Positions 44,574-54,680 of a DNA stretch of 64,000 nt are shown here, piece by piece (the stretch's first letter is position 1; each line of letters opens with the position of its first letter). The notes below the pieces were generated by a model, which was not told the origin of the DNA, searched no databases, and saw only the letters and a program-made list of their open reading frames with translations. Position numbers and translations under genes: made by a program. This stretch comes from Aneurinibacillus sp. Ricciae_BoGa-3 (GTDB lineage: Bacteria > Bacillota > Bacilli > Aneurinibacillales > Aneurinibacillaceae). The stretch is taken from positions 2,234,001 to 2,298,000 of the forward strand of contig NZ_CP116887.1 of NCBI RefSeq assembly GCF_028421645.1. The letters are read 5' to 3'.

Positions 44574-45704
44574 GTGGCTATTACGACGATCCATGCAAAA
44601 GATTTACATGACAAAATCAACAGTGGCGAAAATGTATTTATTCTTGATGTTCGCAATCCGGAAGAGTATAGCGATTGGAAAATTGAAGGGAAGAAAGTAG
44701 AGTCGATCAATGTGCCGTATTTTGACTTTCTGGACGAGAACGAAGAGACGTACAAAGGCCTTCCAAAAAATACGGAAATCGTCACAATCTGTGCAAAAGG
44801 CGGCAGTGCCAAAATGGTTGGAGAAATACTGGATGAAAAAGGATATCAGGTGAGCGTCCTGGATGAAGGGATGCTCGAATGGAGCCAGTTTTACCATCCG
44901 GTAACCGTTATGCAGGATGATAAGATGAAAATCATTCAGGTTAACCGTTTAGCCAAAGGATGCCTGTCCTATTTTATCGTTTCACAAGGGGAAGCAATGG
45001 TGATTGATCCGGGCCGCCATACCGAACAGTATATTCAATTAGCCAACAGAGAAAAGGCATCCATCAAACATATAATGGATACCCACCTGCACGCTGATCA
45101 TATATCGGGCGGCCACGAGGTAGCAGATAAAACACGGGCAGACTATTATATTTCTCGTAACGAAATGAAGGGCTCTTCGCTGTCTTATAAAGCGCTGGAG
45201 GATCACCAAGAATTTAACTTTGGCTCTGTTCATGTTAAAGTTCTAGCAGTGCCAACGCCTGGACATACCCCGGGAAGTGTTTCCTTCCTTGTGAATGATA
45301 AATTCTTGCTGTCTGGTGATACCATCTTTGTTGGCGGCCTTGGACGTCCAGACCTTGGAGGAAAGGCAAGGGAATGGGCGCAGTCCTTGTATGATACAGT
45401 TTTTAAAAAAATTGCAAACCTTTCTGATGATACGCTTATACTCCCCACACACTACGCTGACATCAAAGAAATTAGTGATCAAGGTGTAGTAGGAGCCCTT
45501 CTTGGGGAAATTCGGAAAAGCAATGAAGTGATGCGAACTGAAAACCGCGAAAAGTTCACGGAAATGGTAGCCGGTGCAGCTGGTGTCACACCGCCAAATT
45601 ATCAACAAATTGTTGATATCAACCGTGGAGTTGCTAATATATCAGCAGAAGATGCTACAGCGCTTGAAATTGGGCCTAACCGCTGTGCGGTCCATCATTC
45701 ATAA
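44574..45704 (+). CDS. Rhodanese-metallo-beta-lactamase fusion, persulfide dioxygenase-like
   Basis: A 376-residue fusion. The N-terminal rhodanese (1-110) has '[19 protein letters not shown]' and active-site C73 ('TICAKGGSAK'). The MBL domain (about 115-330) has 'DTHLHADHISGGHE' (H171, H173, D175, H176), 'TPGHTPGSVSF' and 'LSGDTIFVGGLGRPDLGG', as in ETHE1/CstB persulfide dioxygenases. It would oxidise low-molecular-weight persulfide to sulfite, or with rhodanese action to thiosulfate. GTG 44574 follows AAGGAGG; an upstream in-frame start at 44556 has none. It is followed by tusA after 24 bp and driven by the CstR-type promoter. Confidence 0.9.
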   Translation: MAITTIHAKDLHDKINSGENVFILDVRNPEEYSDWKIEGKKVESINVPYFDFLDENEETYKGLPKNTEIVTICAKGGSAKMVGEILDEKGYQVSVLDEGMLEWSQFYHPVTVMQDDKMKIIQVNRLAKGCLSYFIVSQGEAMVIDPGRHTEQYIQLANREKASIKHIMDTHLHADHISGGHEVADKTRADYYISRNEMKGSSLSYKALEDHQEFNFGSVHVKVLAVPTPGHTPGSVSFLVNDKFLLSGDTIFVGGLGRPDLGGKAREWAQSLYDTVFKKIANLSDDTLILPTHYADIKEISDQGVVGALLGEIRKSNEVMRTENREKFTEMVAGAAGVTPPNYQQIVDINRGVANISAEDATALEIGPNRCAVHHS

Positions 45705-45728
45705 ATAAATACTAAGGAGGAAATAAAA

Positions 45729-45956
45729 ATGGAGACAAATATTGTAGTCGATGCAAAAGGACTTTCCTGCCCAATGCCGATTGTAAAAGCAAAAAAAGCA
45801 ATCGATTCTTTAGAGAGTGGTCAGGTTATGGAGCTTGAAACAACTGATAAAGGTTCAGTCAATGACTTTCAAAGTTGGGTTAAAGCAACGAACCATAAAT
45901 TGTTGAAAATGGAAGAAGTTAATGGCGTTTACCGTTTCTTTGTAAAAAAAGCATAA
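45729..45956 (+). CDS. TusA-family sulfur carrier protein
   Basis: A 75-residue protein with 'VDAKGLSCPMPIVKAKKAI' (sulfur-binding C14), 'LETTDKGSVNDFQSWVKATNH' (in parts) and 'YRFFVKKA'. It accepts and passes persulfide sulfur in the cytosol. AAGGAGG lies before the ATG, and it is 24 bp behind the rhodanese-MBL gene, so they share a transcript that ends at the terminator at 46015. Confidence 0.92.
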   Translation: METNIVVDAKGLSCPMPIVKAKKAIDSLESGQVMELETTDKGSVNDFQSWVKATNHKLLKMEEVNGVYRFFVKKA

Positions 45957-46014
45957 AATCAGACTACAGATACAGCTATCAGGAAATAGAAAATATTTAA
46001 TAAAACTAGTGAAG

Positions 46015-46051
46015 GGAAAAGGAATCTCACAACGGTTCTTTTTCCTTTTTT
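46015..46051 (+). terminator. Terminator after tusA
   Basis: Stem GGAAAAGGAA (46015-46024) / TTCTTTTTCC (46036-46045), one G-T pair, then six T. Confidence 0.8.
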
Positions 46052-46206
46052 ATTGGTAACTGAAAATGGTAAAAAACCTCCTGGTTTATAGTAAGCAAAG
46101 GGGCTAGAAAACGGAGTGAATGGATAGACTTAGCAAAGAAAAATAAATCATTGAAATATGAAACCAGGTTGTATGATTTATTATATACACTGAATTGACG
46201 AATATT

Positions 46207-46238
46207 GCTATATAATTTACAATACCAGTTGGGGTATT
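46207..46238 (+). promoter_or_regulatory. Extended -10 promoter with CstR-type operator
   Basis: TGCTATATA (46207-46215) is an extended -10. The operator AATACCAGTTGGGGTATT (46221-46238) covers the expected start point, 37 bp before the repressor gene, consistent with autoregulation. Confidence 0.78.
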
Positions 46239-46275
46239 ACACGGGTTCGTGCCCCCTATATGTGAGGTGATTTAC

Positions 46276-46536
46276 ATGGAATACAATGACCAAATAAAAA
46301 ACCGACTTCGACGGATGGAGGGCCAAGTTCGCGGAGTACTTAGCATGATGGAAAAAGAGAAAGACTGCCGGGAAGTTGTAACACAGCTATCAGCCATTCG
46401 TTCTGCCGTAGATCGGGCGATTGGACTGGTTGTAGCGACTAATATGGAAGAATGTATTCGACAGGAATTGGAGAAAGGAAACAATCCAGAATTAGTCATT
46501 AAAGAAGCCGTAGATTTACTTGTAAAGAGTAGATAA
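46276..46536 (+). CDS. cstR: CstR-type persulfide-sensing repressor
   Basis: An 86-residue CsoR-family protein with both CstR cysteines, C31 ('EKDC') and C60 ('TNMEEC'), and no third metal-ligand pattern of copper-sensing CsoR. In Staphylococcus, persulfides cross-link these Cys between subunits and free the operator. Start ATG 46276 follows GAGGTG. It sits next to the rhodanese-MBL and tusA genes that share its operator type. The paralogue at 37695 lacks C60, so this is probably the working sensor for all four operator loci. Confidence 0.9.
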   Translation: MEYNDQIKNRLRRMEGQVRGVLSMMEKEKDCREVVTQLSAIRSAVDRAIGLVVATNMEECIRQELEKGNNPELVIKEAVDLLVKSR

Positions 46537-46680
46537 TAAGCAGCAAACGATCGCGACAATGAACCTAAGTCCAAGATTAAAGCTGGTACATTATTCTTAC
46601 TCATTCCTGGCTAGTTAACGTTTTGGATCGCAATTCTTGCTGAATGCTTTGTGATAATAGAATGTCAAAAAGTAAGTGAC

Positions 46681-46720
46681 AAGAGGCATGGTTATCGTCC
46701 CATGCCTCTTTATTCTTTTA
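46681..46720 (+). terminator. Terminator after cstR
   Basis: AAGAGGCATGG (46681-46691) / CCATGCCTCTT (46699-46709), perfect stem with a 7-nt loop, then TATTCTTTT. The remaining 46721-47040 shows no gene. Confidence 0.8.
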
Positions 46721-47062
46721 TGAAATTTACACAAAGATAGAATAAAAACAAAATTTACTCCTTGGAAGAAAAGTAATTTAAAGATTGACAAGTTTAATAG
46801 TAACTAGAATGAGTATTGGGTACCTATATACTCGGCCTACCGTATCGATATTATGCTTAAAACTAATAAAACTTCAGGAATTTATTTATTTTATCCCCAT
46901 CTTAATCTCCACTTTAGATTAGCGTGCTTAATGAAAGTGGTTATCGGATGGGACTTTTCTTACATATGTATGCACATATATCTTTACTGATTAAGCTTAA
47001 TACAAAACATAGTATTAAAACAGAAACTAGATATAAAGAGTTTTTACGCCAGCGCTGAGGCC

Positions 47063-48244
47063 GTGAAAAGGGGGTTAGATCCGCTTTCTGCTAAGCTTGT
47101 AGTAGTAGGGGATGTTAACCGTCCAGGCAGCGTAGTGTTGGCAGCCAGTCCCATTATGAAGCGTGATTACGGGATTAAAACAGGGAGTAGGCGTTATGAG
47201 ATCCCCAATGATAAAGACATTATTGTAGTTAATGCTAATGTGGGTTATTATCTCAATTTATCAATGGAGATTACGAAATTATTCAACCAATTTGTACCAT
47301 ACGAAGCGATCCATACGTACTCGATTGACGAATCATGGGTCTGTACCAATGGCACTCAGAGGCTGTTTGGAAGCAGACGGGAGGTAGCTGACCGAATCCA
47401 AAAAGAGCTGCGGGACCAGACAGGCTTATACTGCACAATAGGCATTGGTGACAATACATTATTGAGTAAGGTTGTTTTGGATATACACGCAAAAAGCTCG
47501 TCTAGCGGTATAGCTGACTGTAAATATGAAGATGTACAGCGGTTGTTGTGGCCGGTTCCGATTAAAGAATTTTGGGGGATAGGCAGCCGGATGGAGCGGA
47601 ATTTAAACCGTTTGGGAATCAGAACAATAGAACACCTTGCTAAGTTTCCAAGAGAGTATTTAGAGAAGTCATTTGGGATTATGGTTTTGCAGCTTCAAAA
47701 TCATGCCTGGGGGATCGATAACTCTGAACCAATGGGATATGATCCTGTAAATACTGAAAAAGGGTTCTCACACGGAATTACGCTGCTACGTGACTATAAA
47801 ATGGAAGAAGTGAAGACCGTCATTTTAGAACTTTCAGAGGAAGTAGCAAAACGTACCCGTGAGGCGGGCAAAGTTGGCCGTACAATAAGTTTAGGCATCG
47901 GATACAGTCGAGATGAAGGGGAAGGCGGTTTCTCTCGTTCTAGGACCATTGATGAAGCCACAAATGTAACAATGGATATATATGAGGTGTGCATGCAGCT
48001 TTTTAAAGAAAATTATCGTGGCGACCTGATTCGAAATGTATATGTTTCTATTACAAAGTTAGATACGGACGATGGCCTACAACTGAATCTTTTCCAGGAT
48101 AACAGCAAAAAAAGAGAAGTTGGTTTTGTAATGGACTCCATTAGAAACCGGTTCGGACCAACCGCAATACTTCGCGCAAGCAGTTACACCGATTCAGGTA
48201 TCATGCTGCAACGAGCGAATCAGATAGGGAGGCATAGGGCGTAA
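47063..48244 (+). CDS. Y-family DNA polymerase (UvrX/YqjW-like), 5' end lost
   Basis: A UmuC-type translesion polymerase of 393+ codons: 'SIDESWVCTNG', 'IGIGDNTLLSKVVLDIHAK', 'EFWGIGSRMERNLNRLGI', 'RTISLGIGYSRDE'. The frame continues upstream of the GTG at 47063 to about 46991 and reads 'LDIKSFYASAEAVKRGLDP', which includes the first catalytic Asp and the FYAS steric-gate region, but no start codon is found there. So the first dozen residues are lost or mutated, and the GTG at 47063 would give a protein without this catalytic Asp. Relatives sit on plasmids and phages (uvrX) and are SOS-induced. Confidence 0.75.
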   Translation: MKRGLDPLSAKLVVVGDVNRPGSVVLAASPIMKRDYGIKTGSRRYEIPNDKDIIVVNANVGYYLNLSMEITKLFNQFVPYEAIHTYSIDESWVCTNGTQRLFGSRREVADRIQKELRDQTGLYCTIGIGDNTLLSKVVLDIHAKSSSSGIADCKYEDVQRLLWPVPIKEFWGIGSRMERNLNRLGIRTIEHLAKFPREYLEKSFGIMVLQLQNHAWGIDNSEPMGYDPVNTEKGFSHGITLLRDYKMEEVKTVILELSEEVAKRTREAGKVGRTISLGIGYSRDEGEGGFSRSRTIDEATNVTMDIYEVCMQLFKENYRGDLIRNVYVSITKLDTDDGLQLNLFQDNSKKREVGFVMDSIRNRFGPTAILRASSYTDSGIMLQRANQIGRHRA

Positions 48245-48339
48245 AAAGCATCACCCGGTGATAAAAACAGAAAAGTAGCCCGGTCAAGAAGACCGGGCGT
48301 TATAATATGACCAATTCAAAATATCTAAGGAACTAAATT

Positions 48340-48620
48340 TCAGCAGACCCAGTCCATGGAAAAACCGCCTTTTATCGGTGCGTAACCGGTCATAAATCCA
48401 CTATCATCCCCAGAATAAAAGGGAATCACTTTCGCCACATCCTCGGCACTAGCAATACTACCTAATCGAGTCATCGATTCCATTCGTTGTATTAGTTCTT
48501 TGAGAAGCGATTGAGCAATTTCGGTATCTGCTGTGCCTCACGCAGCTATATTAGCTGTGATACCATAGTGGTCGCTCTTGGGCTATGAAACGTGCAAATT
48601 GTACCAACTGGCAGAACATT
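48340..48620 (-). pseudogene. C-terminal fragment of a short-chain dehydrogenase
   Basis: Minus-strand reading gives 'QFARFIAQE', a frameshift, 'GITANIAA', TGA where the family has Pro, then 'GTADTEIAQSLLKELIQRM' and 'ASAEDVAKVIPFYSGDDSGF' to a stop at 48340. This is the end of a FabG-like SDR. The catalytic YxxxK region and the Rossmann start are absent. Between it and the polymerase gene a GCCCGGTC/GACCGGGC hairpin (48278-48298) without a T run is the only other structure. Confidence 0.7.
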
Positions 48621-48778
48621 ATGTTCACCACACCTTTTCTGAAACACTTCGGCCATGAATGTGCGCTAAATTAACCATAAATTCACATATAGCAGGAAAA
48701 TCAATACAGATATAGAACTATATTTTGGAATATATAAAAATAGAATCGAAAATTGAAATTGATTGGCAGGGTTAAGCA

Positions 48779-50383
48779 ATGATCAGTGAACAACCACTTT
48801 TTATACAGATATCGAATCAAAAATGTCACAACTTAGGATTAAACCCCCAAGAAATGCCAAGGCCCCATCAAGTGTCGAAAGAGGAAATTAAAGAAAAGCA
48901 AGCGCGTTATAAAGAGATTCTCGATAAGATAAATTTTGTTGCCAATAAAATGCTGTTCTTTTCCAATAGCAACCCAATGGTGCTGCTGGTTACGGATGAT
49001 GAATTAACGGTACTGGACCTGTATGGTGATGAATCCATTATAAACAGCGTAAACAAAATTGGCATAAACATTGGTATTCGATTTAATAGGGAGCAGATGG
49101 GCACTAGCTCTGTGTGCCTAGCCATGGAACATATGCTGCCAGTTAAACTGATTGGATCCGATCACTTTCATGATCACCTAAGCAATGCAGCCTGCTATAC
49201 CGTTCCCTTCACCTATCGAAATTTTGACAATCTATCAGGTACCTTAACGATCTTCACTAATATTAACAATGCGAATAACATTTATTTGGGTATGCTATCG
49301 GTAATCGTAGATTCTGTTGAAAGAGAATTGCTTCTTCATAAACAAAATCAGAAATTATTTCTATTAAATCAGATCATGATGAGAAGCACGAAGAATGGAA
49401 TAATCCTCACAGATAATGAAGGAACCATCCTGGATATTAACGATTCCACCGAAAAAATCGCTGGATTAGAAAGAAAAAGAATGATAGGCCGCTCGATTGT
49501 TGATTTTAAACCAGTGGGACTATACATGATGGACACGCTTGAACATCAGAAAATAAATGAGGATATATTTATAGAATTACAAACAGCCGAGGAAGGCGTC
49601 GCTACAGTCTGCTTGCTGGATACCATTCCGATTTATGATGAAAAGAACAAGCTTTCGGGAGCATATGGACAGTTTCGCGATATTACGGATAGACACAATT
49701 TAGAAAAACAGATCATTACCGCAGAGAAGTTCTCAGCCATTGGCAAGTTATCCGCGGGTTTTGCACATGAGATAAGAAATCCACTCACCTCTATATCAGG
49801 ATTTATCCATCTATTCAAAGAAGAACTCCCGCCCGATGATTCTAAACAACATTATCTAGGCATCATCCAAAGCGAGCTTGAGAGAGTTAAAAAACTTGTC
49901 ACGGATTTTATCGTGGTTGCCAAACCTGATACTCCTGTAAGAACATCACAAGATATATCGCAACTGCTTTTAGAAACCGTTCATTTTATGTACAGTCAGG
50001 CAGTGCTTCGTAATGTTGAAATACATTTCACCACATCTTACGGATCTATTATGTTAAGTCTTGATGCTATGCAAATTAAACAGGTACTGATTAATCTCAT
50101 GCAGAACGCGATTGACGCTATGCCAACCGGGGGACACATTTATGTGAGTTTAAGGGAATTTGATGAGCATAACATCCAGATTGACATTAAAGATACCGGT
50201 TTCGGTATGGAAAGACATGAATTACAGCAGATAATGAATCCTTTTTTTACAACGAAAGAAGATGGTCTTGGATTAGGGTTGTCGATTTCCTATCGCATTA
50301 TAGAAAGTCATAACGGAAAAATGATGGTCTTTTCAGAAAAAGGGGTTGGAACTACGTTTACTATCCTATTACCGAAAAAATAA
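48779..50383 (+). CDS. GAF-PAS sensor histidine kinase
   Basis: A 534-residue soluble kinase. A GAF-like domain at about 60-190 ('LLVTDDELTVLDLYGDE', 'GTSSVCLAMEH', typical of AcoR-like sensors), PAS at about 205-310 ('NGIILTDNEGTILDINDSTE', 'YGQFRDITDRH'), HisKA with 'GFAHEIRNPLTSISGFIH' (H330) and HATPase with 'NLMQNAIDAMPTGG', 'DTGFGM', 'FTTKEDGLGLGLS'. It lacks membrane helices, so the signal is cytoplasmic. The same N-terminal type sits in sigma-54 activators. No response regulator is adjacent. It shares a strand and short spacing (19 bp) with the ThDP enzyme. Family members include Spo0A-phosphorelay kinases. Confidence 0.88.
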   Translation: MISEQPLFIQISNQKCHNLGLNPQEMPRPHQVSKEEIKEKQARYKEILDKINFVANKMLFFSNSNPMVLLVTDDELTVLDLYGDESIINSVNKIGINIGIRFNREQMGTSSVCLAMEHMLPVKLIGSDHFHDHLSNAACYTVPFTYRNFDNLSGTLTIFTNINNANNIYLGMLSVIVDSVERELLLHKQNQKLFLLNQIMMRSTKNGIILTDNEGTILDINDSTEKIAGLERKRMIGRSIVDFKPVGLYMMDTLEHQKINEDIFIELQTAEEGVATVCLLDTIPIYDEKNKLSGAYGQFRDITDRHNLEKQIITAEKFSAIGKLSAGFAHEIRNPLTSISGFIHLFKEELPPDDSKQHYLGIIQSELERVKKLVTDFIVVAKPDTPVRTSQDISQLLLETVHFMYSQAVLRNVEIHFTTSYGSIMLSLDAMQIKQVLINLMQNAIDAMPTGGHIYVSLREFDEHNIQIDIKDTGFGMERHELQQIMNPFFTTKEDGLGLGLSISYRIIESHNGKMMVFSEKGVGTTFTILLPKK

Positions 50384-50402
50384 GATTAAGAGGATGTGTT
50401 GT

Positions 50403-52070
50403 ATGATGCAAAATGTTGCATCTATGCTGGCTTATCACCTCAAAGCCCTTGGTGTAAAAACGGTGTTTGGTATTCCCGGCAAGTCTATTGTTCCTTTGTT
50501 ATTTGGGCTCGAAAAACATGAACTCCACTTCGTTTTATGCCGCCATGAGGCAGGGGCAGGATTTGCAGCCTCTGGTTACGCTTTGCAAAATCGTTCACTT
50601 GGAGTCGCTATTGGAACATCCGGGCCCGGCGGAACCAATATGATAACAGCTGCAGGACAGGCTAAAGCCTTTAATCTACCGGTTCTTTTTATTACCGGAC
50701 ATCCGTCTATGAAAGAAACGGGCAGAGCCCTTGCTCAGGATTCCACTCCATTTGGAACGGATATGGCGAAGCTATTTGAACCGGTCACCCTCTTTAGCAG
50801 AAGAGTTGAACGTGCGGATCAGTTTCCAATGTATTTGAAGCACGCTGTAGAAACTGCGTTTTCAGGAACAAAGGGGCCTGTACACTTATCTATTCCCCAT
50901 GATGTTTTATCAGAGGAAATTGATTTCTTTCCTATACATCTACAGACCAGTGCACAAGTAATATCGTTACAAATTGATAAAATTTCCCCCATCCTGAATA
51001 AAGCGCAAAAACCCTTAATTATCTTGGGGAAAGGTGTACATTCTTCACATGCCTATCAAGAGGTGCAGTCATTTGCGGAACTATGGGGAATCCCCGTTGT
51101 AACCACCCCAGGTGGTAAGGGTACGTTTGCCACCCATCACCCGCTTTCTCTCGGCAGCTTCGGACTTGGCGGCACGCCGCAGGCCATGGCATACCTACAG
51201 AGCGGCATTGATTTAGCCGTGGTCATTGGTTCTAGTTTAAATGATATGTCCATGGCAGGATTCATAAAAGATATGTATCCGACGCAAGTTGTCCACTTTG
51301 ATTGTGAATCTACTTACATAGGTAAAACTTTCTCTGCACCTACAACTTTCATAGAAGGTGATATTAAACTTAACCTGCAAAAGGTGCTTCTGGCCGGGGC
51401 TCCAGATGACACCAGCAGAAGCCGCGGGGAAGTTATGCAAGCGTTTACCACTGCAGTAAAAGAGGCTGCAGCTGCTGTTTCCACTACTTCGATTGGTTCC
51501 AAGAACGCACCCTATATTTCCGCTGTCGAAGCGATTAAGGTACTGCGTGCTAATCTTCCAGCCGATGCTGTTGTATTTGGTGATGAGGGTAGCCATTCTT
51601 TTTACGCTATTCAAAATTTCAATATATATGAACCTGGAACATTCCATTTCGATGCGGCGTTTGGCACCATGGGCTACTCATTTGGTTACGCTATTGGTGC
51701 AAAAATAGCATCACCTGATAAAACAATTATGTGCCTTGCTGGTGATGGTTCACTTTTTATGCATGGTACCGAGATTTCTACCGCAGTTAATGAGGAGGCA
51801 GCAGTGATTTTTATCGTGTTCAATAACAGCCGCCTGGATATGGTAGACAAAGGAATGGCAGGGCACATGGGCAGATCGATAGGTTCGATTTATAATACGG
51901 GTGTTAAGGTAAAGGAATTTGCAGAATCGCTTGGAGCAAAAGGGACCAGGTGCTATACAGCCGAAGAAATCGAAAAAGCAATTCGGAAAGCACTCAACAA
52001 TATTCAATCTAGTGTAATCGAAGTGATGGTGGACCCTCTCGAAGTTCCTCCGACAATGCTTAGAGGTTGA
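50403..52070 (+). CDS. ThDP-dependent enzyme of the acetolactate synthase-like family
   Basis: A 555-residue three-domain ThDP enzyme. Pyr domain with 'VFGIPGKSIVPLLFGLE' and the cofactor-activating E49 ('CRHEAGAGFAASGYA'), 'GTSGPGGTNMITA'; middle domain 'KPLIILGKGVHSS'; PP domain with 'GDGSLFMHG' (G447-D448-G449) and 'NNSRLD' (N474) closing the Mg-ThDP motif. The family covers acetolactate synthases, oxalyl-CoA and benzoylformate-type decarboxylases and others; the substrate cannot be read. ATG 50403 follows GAGG by about 9 nt, with a further ATG at 50406. It follows the kinase directly. Confidence 0.85.
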   Translation: MMQNVASMLAYHLKALGVKTVFGIPGKSIVPLLFGLEKHELHFVLCRHEAGAGFAASGYALQNRSLGVAIGTSGPGGTNMITAAGQAKAFNLPVLFITGHPSMKETGRALAQDSTPFGTDMAKLFEPVTLFSRRVERADQFPMYLKHAVETAFSGTKGPVHLSIPHDVLSEEIDFFPIHLQTSAQVISLQIDKISPILNKAQKPLIILGKGVHSSHAYQEVQSFAELWGIPVVTTPGGKGTFATHHPLSLGSFGLGGTPQAMAYLQSGIDLAVVIGSSLNDMSMAGFIKDMYPTQVVHFDCESTYIGKTFSAPTTFIEGDIKLNLQKVLLAGAPDDTSRSRGEVMQAFTTAVKEAAAAVSTTSIGSKNAPYISAVEAIKVLRANLPADAVVFGDEGSHSFYAIQNFNIYEPGTFHFDAAFGTMGYSFGYAIGAKIASPDKTIMCLAGDGSLFMHGTEISTAVNEEAAVIFIVFNNSRLDMVDKGMAGHMGRSIGSIYNTGVKVKEFAESLGAKGTRCYTAEEIEKAIRKALNNIQSSVIEVMVDPLEVPPTMLRG

Positions 52071-52756
52071 GCACTAATATTTAAAGAATTTTGGTTTTCG
52101 TAATTATGCAGGGAGCATCGATAATTCCGATATAAAGGCCGCTACTGCAAGATTATACGAATGAAAGTAATATTTAGAAACGGTTTCAGGAAGTGGAAAA
52201 TGTACCCGTGTGGCCGGCAAAGCGTACAATAAGTTGACGCATCGGATACAGTAGCGGTGAAGGGGGAAGCGGTTTCTAGACACGGACGATGGTCTTGAGA
52301 CCATAGCAGAAAAAAACATTCAGAAATTAAAACAAAGATGGAAGGTTTTAGCGAGATGCGCAGCATTAACCGGCTGGACTAGGAGAATTAGAACCACAAA
52401 ATAAATAAACCCTCCTGAATACCAGAAGGGAATGAAAGGGAGTAGATTTTGAGGGTGTCCTTAATCTCTACCCCCTAAATGATTGACCTAAAACAAAAAA
52501 ACCCCTTCCGTTATCAGAAGGGTCAGAATGGGGGGATGTTCCTAGGTAAGGAGACAATTGTAAGCATTCCTAAAAACAAACTTACAAACCAAAAAAATCC
52601 ACAACATATGCTGTGGATCCATAAAAGGGTATGGAGTTCCAATTACTAGGAGTGGGATAACGCGTGCTAATACGTTATAAAACAGATTATAGCACTATAA
52701 AAAGTAATAAGCTGTATTCAGACAATGGTCACGGAATGTTCAAAACTAAATAAATA
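52071..52756. other. Gap with small coding relics and minus-strand terminators
   Basis: Around 52120-52380 short open stretches ('ETVSGSGKCTRVAGKAY', 'DTDDGLETIAEKNIQKLKQ') look like decayed coding sequence that I cannot identify. CCCTTC/GAAGGG hairpins at about 52409-52432 and 52500-52523 have A runs on their left, so they would work as terminators on the minus strand. Confidence 0.4.
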
Positions 52757-54680
52757 AGGGGCTGTCCAGAAAGTCGGTTTATCTGACTTTCCGGCGCCCC
52801 TCTTTAATTTCTATAAAAAAGCACAAAAAAATCGTCTCTTCCTGTAAAATGAAAGTTACCACACCCACATTCAAGAAAGGACGATTTTTTATGAGCAATC
52901 AGATGATTACTAATAAGAATTATACCACGCAAACTACTCTTCCTCTAGCGGTAAAAGAAGAAAATATCATTGTTTCAAAAAGACAATACGCCCCCACATT
53001 CAAACCCTACAACAACCGCCAGGTCCAGGTCATCTTCGATATTGAGGAACTTATCCCTGAAAACCATGTCGCACGTGTGGTGGATGAGATGGTTGAGACC
53101 ATTCCTGATGAACACCTATTTTCCCATTATCCAGGCGGAGGAAGACGTCCGTTTCATCCGAAAATGATGCTTAAAGTCATCCTGTTTGGCTACTCCCAAA
53201 AAGTGTACTCCTGCCGGGGCATCCAAAAGCTTACGGAAGAGAATCTCCCCACCATGTGGCTGGCTGCGATGCAACGACCAGACTACCGAACCATCAACGA
53301 CTTTCGCGGGCAACGGATGAAGCCTATGATGGACCAGTTATTTCAAACCATGATCCTCAAGCTGATTGAGGACAACCATATCACGATGGAAAATTACTTT
53401 TTGGACGGGACGAAAATAGAAGACAATGCCAACAAGTATTCTTTCGAATGGAAAAAAGCAACTGTCCGCTCCGAAGAGAAATTGAGGCAGAAAATCCAGG
53501 AAACCCTGCGGCACATCGAGGAGATGACTAAGGCGGAGGAGTTGGAGATTTTCAATGAAAGTCTGCAGGATATAGGAACCGCTCCTTCCGGATTGGAACA
53601 AATCGCTGCTCGTTTGGAAACTCACGTGAGTGCTTTATCAGGGGAGATCGAGGAAGAGACGGATACCCAGGTCCGTAAAGAGAAACGGAAAAAACGGAGT
53701 GGATGGAAGAAACCCTTCAAGTTAATCCGCGAGGATTTTCTTCCACGGCTGGCCAAATACAACGTGCAGAACGAAACATTTGGTGACCGCAACAGCTATT
53801 CCAAAATCGATACTGACGCAACGTTCATGCGGATGAAGGAAGACCATATGAAAAACGGCCAGCTCAAGCCTGGCTATAACGTACAGATGGCAACAGAAAA
53901 TCAATTCATTCTATTTTATACCATCCATCAACGCCCGACGGACACACGCTGCTTCATTCCACATTTGGAGAAGCTCACTTCCTCCTCTTTGCCAATGCCC
54001 AAAACCGTCATCGCAGATGCGGGATACGGGAGCGAAGAAAACTATCTGTATGCGATCGGGGAGGAAAAAGAGCCACGCTTTGATTTCCTCATCCCGTATG
54101 GGACCTATCTGAAGGAAAAGACTCGAAAAGCCAAAAAAGACATCAAAAACGTAATGAATTGGAGCTACGATGAAAAGGATGATTGTTTCATCTGCCCGAA
54201 TAACCGCAAAGTTGTATTCAAAAAGTATCAAATAAGAAAAAATGCGTCCGGCCATGAACAAAGCTATAAAATTTACGAATGTGAGGATTGTACAGACTGC
54301 CCATTAAAGCCGCAGTGCACTAAGGCTAAAGGAAACCGCCAGGTACATTGGAATACAGTTTTTGAAGAAATGAAAGCAAAGGCAAAAGCAGCCCTTGAAT
54401 GTGAAGACAAAGCCGCTATTTATGCCCGACGAAAGGTCGAAGTAGAAAGCGTGTTCGGTCACATCAAGGGCAATCGGTCGTTCCGCCGATTTTCATTGCG
54501 AGGGCTCGATAAAGTGAATGTCGAGTTCGGAATTGTGGCACTCGCACACAACCTATTAAAAGTGGCGAGCATCCGTCTGGCCACTTTTCTCGACCCGATA
54601 AGAACGAAAAAGAAGCTGGCGAAAAAAGAAAACTTTTCGCCAGCTTCTTTACTGTTTCAGGGACTTTTTAGACAGCCCCT
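52757..54680 (+). mobile_element. IS1182-family insertion sequence
   Basis: Bounded by imperfect inverted repeats AGGGGCTGTCCAGAAAGTC (52757-52775) and its counterpart GACTTTTTAGACAGCCCCT (54662-54680). Near the left end AAAGTC/GACTTT forms a hairpin; near the right end AAGAAGCTGGCGAAAA / TTTTCGCCAGCTTCTT (54610-54649) is a strong hairpin inside the gene. The flanks (TAAATA and TCTGAC) show no target duplication. Confidence 0.85.

Noticed and set aside
47063..48244. Labelling the polymerase as dinB or polIV
   Set aside because: The 'SFYASAEAVKRGLDPL' and 'VNRPGSVVLAASP' patterns fit UvrX/YqjW-type UmuC proteins better.
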